DNA of 64,000 nt from contig DIYJ01000020.1 in NCBI GenBank assembly GCA_002428995.1, forward strand, positions 365,063 to 429,062. Reading direction: 5' to 3'. The notes under the pieces were generated by a model. The model did no database searches. It saw only the letters and a list, made by a program, of their open reading frames with translations, and had not been told where the DNA came from. This DNA comes from Flavobacteriales bacterium UBA6057 (GTDB taxonomy: Bacteria; Bacteroidota; Bacteroidia; Flavobacteriales_G; Salibacteraceae). Of this stretch, positions 33,501-42,500 are shown in pieces. How positions within the stretch are numbered: position 1 is the stretch's first letter; every line of letters begins with the position of its first letter. The translations under genes and the position numbers were made by a program.

Positions 33501-36500
33501 AGGTGTAGACACCAGAACCACCCGTTGGATTGAGTGTGATATCACCGTTGCATACTCCGAAGCAGGTTGCATCCGTAATGGTCTCGTTTGCAATGATCGG
33601 ATCTGGAGCACTGATGGTGATGGTGTCGATGCTTACACATCCGATACCGTTGGTCAACTCAACAGCATAAGTTCCGGCACAAAGACCAGAGACGGTGTCC
33701 GTAGTTCCGATGACTGTGGCGCTACCAAATTCTGTCCATTCAACATTACATGGTGCGTTGGTACAGTTGTAAGTGGCAAACACCTGGCCATCGCAAGCTC
33801 CACAAGAGGCGTCCTGACCACCAGCAGTGACTGTATCAGCACCGATGTTCTGAATTGGAAGGTTCTCTATTAAGGTACATCCGGCAGCATCTGTAATGGT
33901 CACTGTGTTGCTTCCACCGCAGAGCATGATTGCACCGGCAGTAACTTCACCCGTACTCCACAAGTAGGTGAATGGACCACCATTACCACCTACAGGATTC
34001 GCAGTTGCTGTTCCATCGCAGGTGCCACAGCTGGAAGCTCCGATACCGGTGAAGCTGTTGGTCATACCTGCTGGATCGACAATGTTGGCACATACTACAT
34101 CGGTACAGCCATTCACATCTGTCACGGTCACACAGTAGGTGCCATCACTCAAGTTTGAGTCGCTTGCAAAAGTGCTTCCACTTGGCCACAAGAAGTTGTA
34201 AGGCGCTGTACCACCGATGGCTGAAGCGAATGCAATACCATCGCTCGCACCTGGACAGCTAGGATCTATGGTGCTATCAATGATCGCTACGAGCATGGTA
34301 GGTTCTACTACAATCGCTGTGTCAGTAGCAGTACAGATTCCTCCGTCATCCACTACAACGATGTAAGAGCCAGCAGGCAGGTTGAAGAGAGTGTCTGCCG
34401 TTGTGGTTCCATTCCAGGTGTAGTTATAGGTTCCAGAACCACCCGTTGCCTGAGCAGTGACAGATCCATCAAATCCTCCGTTGCAGCTCACATCATCAAT
34501 CACGATTGCTGACACACTAAGTCCTGAACCGGGTTGTGAGATCACTACGCTGGCTGTGTCGGTACATCCGCTGATGTCAGTCACCGTTACCGTATTTGTT
34601 CCAGCTGAGAGGCCGATGGCGATATTGGTGAGTTCACCGTTGCTCCATTCAAAGCCGTAGGGTCCAAATCCGTTGACTGCAACTGCTTCCGCTGTTCCGT
34701 CTGAACCTCCGAAGCAGGAGACATCTGTAGAAGCGATGATAGATACATCAACAGCATTCGCAGGATTGAGAATTATAGTATCCTGATCAACACATCCGCC
34801 CGCATTGGTCAACTGAACAATGTAGGTTCCGGCACATACACTATCGAGTGTATCGGTAGTACCAAGTGGAGTACCCATCAGATCGAGCCATTGAACCGTA
34901 CAAGGTGCTATGGAGCAGTTGTAGGTTGCGAAAACGGTTCCGTTACAATCATTGTTACAGGTTGGATCTGTTCCTCCGGCAGTCACCGTATCAGCACCAT
35001 CGCTTGAGATGGAAAGGCTGAATTCAGCTTCACATCCGTTGAAATCAGTCACCGTTACCGTATTCGTGCCTGAACAGAGTGAGGTGGCCATCTGGCTTGT
35101 TTCTGTGGAGGTCCAGAGATAATTGTAAGGTGCAGTTCCATTGGATGGGTTCACCATCGCATCTCCGGTACATGATGTACAGCTTGAGTTCGCAACGTTG
35201 GTGAAGGTTGCAACAATCGCGTCAGGATCATTCACAACCACACCTTGAACGAATACGCATCCGTTGAAGTCGGTCACAGTTGCTGTGTAAGTATCAGCAT
35301 GAAGTCCTGTGATGTTTGTACCCATCATTCCGTTGGACCAGGTGACGGTGTAAGGAGCAGTTCCTCCAAAGACCACAATGTCAATCGAGCCGTTGCTATC
35401 TCCAACACATACTGGAGGAGTAACGGTGCTGGTGAAACCAAGAGCCGCTGGTTCTGTAATCGTCACACAAGCGGTATCAGTACAGTTACCTCCGTCAGAA
35501 ACGGTCACACAATAGAAACCGGCAGGAAGATTCGCGGTATCCGTTGTGATTCCTCCACCCCAATCGTAGGTGTAGTTACCTGATCCACCGGTTGCATTCG
35601 CAACTGCGATACCAAGTCCACCGTTGCAATCAGCATTCTGGAAGGTAATAGCAGACGCATCCAATCCGATGAGCGGCTGCGTAATGACGGCCTGATCTGT
35701 GGCTGTACAGCCGTTGGCATCGGTCACAGTTACCGTGTAAGTACCTGCGGCCAGGGAGTCAGCCTCAAAAGTGACATCACCATTCGACCACAAGAAGGTA
35801 TATCCTCCGGTTCCACCGCTTCCGGAAGCAAAGGCTTCACCTTCTGTACCGTTAAAGCAGTCGTTATTATTCGTAGAGTCCACTGTTGCCACCACAGGTG
35901 ACAGTGGTTGACCGATGGTCACCGTAACCGTATCAGAGCAAAGGCTGATGGCATCGGTCACAATCACAGACCATGTTCCAGCAGGCAGCGCTGAAGTATC
36001 GTTGGTAGATCCAAGCTCCCAGGCATAAGTATAGAGTCCTGAGCCTCCGAGTCCTTCTGCTACACCCACACCTGATGTATCACCGAAGCAAAGGGCATCA
36101 CTGGACGACACGATGTTGGCAGTGATGTTGGTTGGTGGTGTCAGGGTTTCAGAATCCACGTCCGTACAACCATTGGCATCGGTCATGGTCACCGTGTAAG
36201 TACCTGGGTTGAGAGCGAAGATTGTGTCATTTGTTGAACCGGTGCTCCACAAGAAAGTATAACCTGGAGTTCCGCCACTTCCCGCAGCAGCAAGGATACC
36301 GTCAGCACCGCCACCACCGCAGGTCACTCCCTGAACGATGGTAATGTCAACCTGGGCAGGAGTTGGTTCGGTAATCGTCACACAAGCGGTGTCTGTACAG
36401 TTACCTCCGTCAGAAACGGTCACACAGTAAGTTCCGGCTGGAAGCATCACGGTGTCTCCTACAATTCCGCCACCCCAATCGTAGGTGTAAGAACCAGAGC

Positions 36501-39500
36501 CACCAGACGCTGAGGCAGCAACCTGGCCTGAATCTCCGTTACAAGGAGCGTTGAACACGACAACTGCTGCTGCATCCAATCCGGTGAGCGGTTGAGTAAT
36601 CACCGCAGAAATGGTATCCGTACATCCGTTGAAGTCAGTCACAGTCACGGTATGAGTACCTGCGGCAAGAGAGTCAGCTGAATCACTGGCATCTCCATTG
36701 GACCAGATAAAGTTGTAAGGCCCTGTTCCTCCAGCAGCTGAAGCGAAGGCTTCACCTTCAGTTCCGTTGAAGCACTGGTTATCAGTAGTAGAATCAATGG
36801 AAACTACGAGCAATGTGGGCTGTCCAATCACGGCATCCGTAGTATCACTACATCCGGTATTGGCATCTTCTACAATCACTGAGAAGGTACCTGCTGGCAG
36901 GTTGCCTTCAAAAGCCGTCAGCGTTCCAGTACTCCAGGTGAAGTTGTAAACTCCTGAACCACCAGTACCGGTTGCAGTAGCCGTTCCGGTAGAATCTCCG
37001 AAACAGAGTGCATCTGTTTGGTTGATGACTCCAGCAGTGATCGCTGTTGGATCGTTAAGGTCATAGCATGTATCAGCGGCACAACCGTTCACATCCGTTA
37101 CAGTCACACAATAGGTGTTGGCGGAAAGTCCATTGATAGAAGCACTGTTCTGACCTCCAGGCAGCCATGAATAGCTGAGACCTCCGGTACCGCCACTAGA
37201 AGCACTTGCATCCAGCTCTCCATTTGCTCCGCCTCCGAAACAGCTGATAGATTGTACTTCAGTAATCAAGGCAACAACCTCGGTAGGTTCAGGAATATTG
37301 ATCGTTGTGCTGGCCGTACAGTTGCTATCGTCAGTTACGGTCACACTCTGAACTCCACCCAGCAACTGAGTCGCGATCGGAGTGGTTTCTCCTGAACTCC
37401 AGACATAAGAATAAGGAGACGTTCCTCCACCAGCATTGGCGGAAGCAGAGCCATCATTGTCACCGAAGCAGGTTACTCCGTTGATCAACAAGGTTGAAAC
37501 ACTCAGCGTAGATGGCTGATCAATGTTAAAGGTTACAGTATCCGTACAGTTGCTCAGATCGGTGATCACAACACTGTAAGGACCGGCCGCAAGACCTGTG
37601 ATCGTATCGTTGGTAGAACCGGTGCTCCAAAGGAATGTGTAGCCAGGTGTTCCACCTGAAACTGCAACAGAAGCACTACCGTCATTATTTCCACTACAAG
37701 AGGCATCAACCGGGGTCACGACACCGATCAACTCAGTAGGCTCATTTACAACAACGCTATCAAAGCGAGAGCACCCGAGTCCGTTGACGAGTTCTGCAAC
37801 GTAAGTTCCTGCACACAGGTTAGACAGTGATTCTACAGAATCGATAGGAGTTCCGTTTCCAAGCTCATACCAGTAGATGGTACAAGAACCGATGCAACCG
37901 GTGGTGTCAGCAGTAACAGTACCGTCACAGCTTCCGAAGCAACTTACATCTGTGGCAGTTGCCGTTACCGGGCTGGCACCGATGATGTCCTGCACAGCGT
38001 CAACATCTGTTCCAGTACATCCGTTGGCATCAGTCACTGTGATGGTGTAGATTCCAGCACAGAGGCCTGAAAGGTCACCGGGGAAGTTTGTGTTGTTGGT
38101 TACTCCAATGGTTCCTTCACTCCACTCATAAGTATAAGGAGCAGTTCCACCGATCCAGGTAGCATCAGCATCACCCTGGCAAGGTCCAAAGCAGAATACG
38201 TTGTTGTTTGTACTTACATCCACGAGAATGGAAGTACCATCTCCAAGCACATACACTGGAGAAACCTCTGTACAGTTGTTGGCATCAGTAACGGTAACCG
38301 TGTAAGAACCGGCAATCAGTGTATCGGGGTTATCCGTCAGGTTTCCGTTGGACCAGAGGAAGTTGTATGGCCCCTGACCTCCGATCACATCAATGTCAAT
38401 CTCTCCATCATTTCCTCCGGCACACGTTGGGTCCACAAGGTTTTGCAGTACGATGGTCATGCCAGCAGGCTCAACCAGGGTAACAGAGGTTGTATCCGAA
38501 CAAGCCTGTCCCAATGCATCGCTCACCGTTACAGTGTAGGTACCGTCACCCAGTCCGGTGATCGTATCCTGCACGGAGTTATCAAACCAGAGGTAGTTGT
38601 AGAGGCCTGAGCCTCCAGAGACGTTTACTGTAGCAGATCCGTCCGTACCACCGGCACAGCTCGGATCGTTGATCACAACCGGAGTCAGTTGAAGCGTATC
38701 CGGTGAAGTGACCGGAATATTTACGATGCTGTCAAGACACCCGTTGAAATCTTCAACAGTTACAGAATAAGAGCCTGTTGTGAGGTTGGTAATTGACTGA
38801 GTCGTATCTCCAGTATTCCAGTCGAAGGAATAAGGAGACGTTCCACCTGTCACCTGAACACTAATGGAAGCTGCCTGACCGGCACAATCTCCGTTGACCA
38901 CGGTAGTATCAAGCATAAGCGCTGCCGGGTCAGTAAGCACAAACGTTGTATCCGCAGTACAGCCGATATTGCTTGTCACTGTCACGGTGTAGCTTCCAGC
39001 AGTAAGTGCTGCCTGCAAGTTTGTTGCTGGCAATACGGGAGTCCAGCTGAAGTTGTAGCTGGTTCCACCGCCTGAAGCCTGGAAGAAGATGCTTCCTGTG
39101 TTGGCACCAAAGCAATCAGGATCAGTAGTATTTACATTAATGAAGGCGATTCCGGCTCCATCCGTTACAATAGCAGAGTCAACGGCTGTACAGCCATTAA
39201 CATCGGTGACAGTTACGGTGTATGTACCGGCAGAGAGACCAGTAATTGTATCGGTTACTCCGCCCGTAATCCAGTTGTAAGTGTAAGGACCTGTTCCACC
39301 CGTTGGGACAGAGAAAGCAATTCCATCATTCACCCCTGAGCAGGAAGCATTGGTGCTTCCGGGGTTCACAGCAATAGGAGTAGCAAATTGATTGATGGTA
39401 ATGGTTGCTGTATCCGCACAACCGTTGGCTGCAGTAACAGTCACGGTGTAAGTTCCAGGGGCAAGACCGGTGATCGAATCGAGAACCGCAGTAGTAGGCC

Positions 39501-42500
39501 CGTTGGTCACCCCGGTGCTCCATGCGTAAGTAAACGTTGGAGAACCAGTGAGCACTTCTATGCGCGCAACACCATCGCTTTCACCTGGACAGGATTCATC
39601 GGTGCTATCTGTAGCCAGTGTCACCAACACAGGACCGGTCATTACCGTATCCGCCACAATCTGACAGTTAGTAGATGAATCGGTTACAGTAACGGTGTAA
39701 GTTCCACCGGCACTGATAGAAATCGTTTGAGTCGTTTCGTTGGTATTCCAGAGGTATCCAAAAGGTCCGGGAGTTCCGCTGGCATTTGCGGTCACACTTC
39801 CAGGGCCTCCGAGACATGAAATAGCCGTAGCTGTAAGGTTAAGGTCGAAGGTATCGGGAGCAGCGAGGTTAAAGCATACTGTATCAATACAGCCGTTGCC
39901 ACTTGGGTCTGTCACCGTCACACAGTAATCGCCACTCGCAAGATCAGTTCGGGCGCTATCTGTTCCTCCATCAGGCCAGAGGAAATCAAAGTCCTGACCC
40001 ACGGGAATGAAGGCGACATAATCGTTAGAAACACTTGAAGCCGAAGGGAGAGGATTACGTCCATCAACAGCAAATCCTGCTGTTCCATTGGCGTTCTCAA
40101 TACCAAATGTCTTACCTGGGCTGTTGTCTCCAGCTACAGAGGGTGCGCTGGTGGTGTGGAATTCAATAATATTGGATCCTTCGTGAAGAACAATTTGGAA
40201 GGTGAACAGCGAACTGTTTTGGTTGAAGTGAGGTACGTTCACATAGTTCACAACTCTCACTCTGTTAGGTGCCACACCACCGAGGTAGGTCTCAATGATC
40301 TCGCTGCCCGAGGCGAATGGGTTCAAATCATCCCAGATCCCAATCCAGTTATCTGGGTCAGAAGCAGTAGGAGTGGCAAGGTTCAAGAAAGCTGTGGCAT
40401 TAGCACCTGGGAATTGAATGTTACCGTTGGAGGCAACCACAAAGCTTGTTTGTGTATTTCCGAAGAAGTCGAAGTTGAAGCCTATGTCTACAGAACTGGA
40501 AAGAGCATCGTCTCCCAGATCGAATTGAATAGCACCGGAAACATCTGTTCCGTAAGGAGCAAAGTCCGTAGTGTTCTGGATAACGTGATAGTCATTCGTT
40601 GAATTACTTCCCTGCTGACCTCCGTAACCTATGATGTAGGCTTGTCCGTCATCGTTGCTACAGCTCGGAGCAAACGAAGAATCGAGCTGAGCAAAAACAG
40701 GAGCCGGATTCACAAGGGTGATGGCCGTATCAGCGGTACATAAGTTATCGTCCGTCACCGTTACACTGTAAGTACCTCCTGAGAGACCGTTCAGCGCAGT
40801 AGCACTAGACCCTGTAGACCAAAGAACAGTGTAAGGTCCGGTACCACCGGAAGGATTTACACTGATTGCACCATTGTTGCCTGCATTACAATCTACTTCC
40901 GTATCGATCGCTCCACCAATAGCGATGGGAGCAGGCTCGGTGATTACATAAGATTCTGTCTCGTCACAGCCGTTTTGATCGGTCACGGTTACTGTGTAGG
41001 TATCCGCTGGCAAGTTGGAAACATCTTCGCTGGTTGGACCATGGCTCCATACATATGTGTAAGGACCTGTTCCTCCTGCAGGAGTGATTTGAATGGCTCC
41101 GGACGAGTCTCCATTACAGCTTGCATTGGTAAGGACATCCAATCCGATCGCAATTACCGTCAAAGGCTCGCTAACAGTCGCAGCACTTACAGCGGTACAG
41201 AAGTTAGCATCGGTGACGGTTACATTGTAAGTTCCAGCTGGAAGATTGGTAGCGGTCTGTGTCGCCTGATTGCCGGTAGCCGCATCCCACTGATAGGTGT
41301 AAGGTCCAGTTCCCTGGCTTCCCTGAGCAGTAGCACTACCCGTGCTATCTCCATTACAGAGTACATCCTGAATATTGCTGATGCTGGCAATCAACGCAGC
41401 TGCAGGCTGGGTGATGGTAACATCGTCTACAGCGGTACAGCCGTTGGCATCAGTAGCTGTGACGGTGTAGGTACCTGCAACAAGATTTGTAATGGTAGGA
41501 TTGTTCAATATTCCATTGCTCCAGTCATAGTCAACACCACCTGGAATGGAAGCAGTAACCGAACCAGTAGCTTCACCAAAGCAACCTACGTTGGTAATCG
41601 GAGCAAAGGTCACAATTGGAGTAGCAGGATCTGAAATGGTGGTTGAAGCCGTAGTGGTACAGCCGTTATCATCGGTAACAGTCACCGTATATGTTCCGGC
41701 CGTCAGCCCTAAGGCGGTTTGTGTTGTTTGGCTGGCGCCATCACTCCACACATAAGTGTAGTCAAGTCCAACAGTTCCTCCTGAAGGATTTGCAGTCGCT
41801 GTTCCATCTGCACCACCATTACAGGTTGGATCTGTGCCGCTGGCTGTTGCACTGAGCATCGTTGGCTCTGTAACCGTTTCAGTAGCCGTTGCAGTACAAC
41901 CGTTTTGATCCGTCACTGTAACAGTATAGTTACCAGCAGCAAGGCCGGTTGTAAAATCGGTTACATCATTGTTTGACCAGAGGTAGTTGTAAGGTCCTGT
42001 ACCTCCGCTACCTGAAGCGGTAAGACCACCATTGGAGAAACCGTTACAAGTCACATTGCTGTCCACTACGATGGAAGCAGAAACACCTGTCAGCGGCTCG
42101 GTGATCACAATTTGCTCAGTCGCGGTACATCCGTTAATGTCGGTCACCGTTACGGTGTGTGTTCCGGCATCGAGGTTCACAGCCGCGGCATTTGCTTCAC
42201 CGTTGTCCCATACAAATGTGTAAGGAGCGGTTCCACCGTTGCCAGCTGCCGTTGCTCCCCCATCGTCACCTCCGTTACAGGAGACATTCTGATCGAGGGA
42301 AATGGAGGCAGAAAGAGCGGTAGGCTCTGTGATGGTTTCAGAAGCAGTTGCCGTACAACCTGAATTGTCTGAGACTGTGACATTATATGTTCCGGGGCCG
42401 AGGTTGTCAACACTCTGAGTGGTAGAAGCCGGGCCATCATCCCACAGGTAAGTGTAAGGTCCACCATCGCCACCACCTGGATTTGCTGTCAGTCCACCAT

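Noticed and set aside
40975..41634. 219-residue plus-strand ORF inside the giant adhesin
   Set aside because: It is an antisense shadow of the repeat-coding strand. Its Gly/Ser/Ile/Arg-rich translation has no domain and follows the repeat period.
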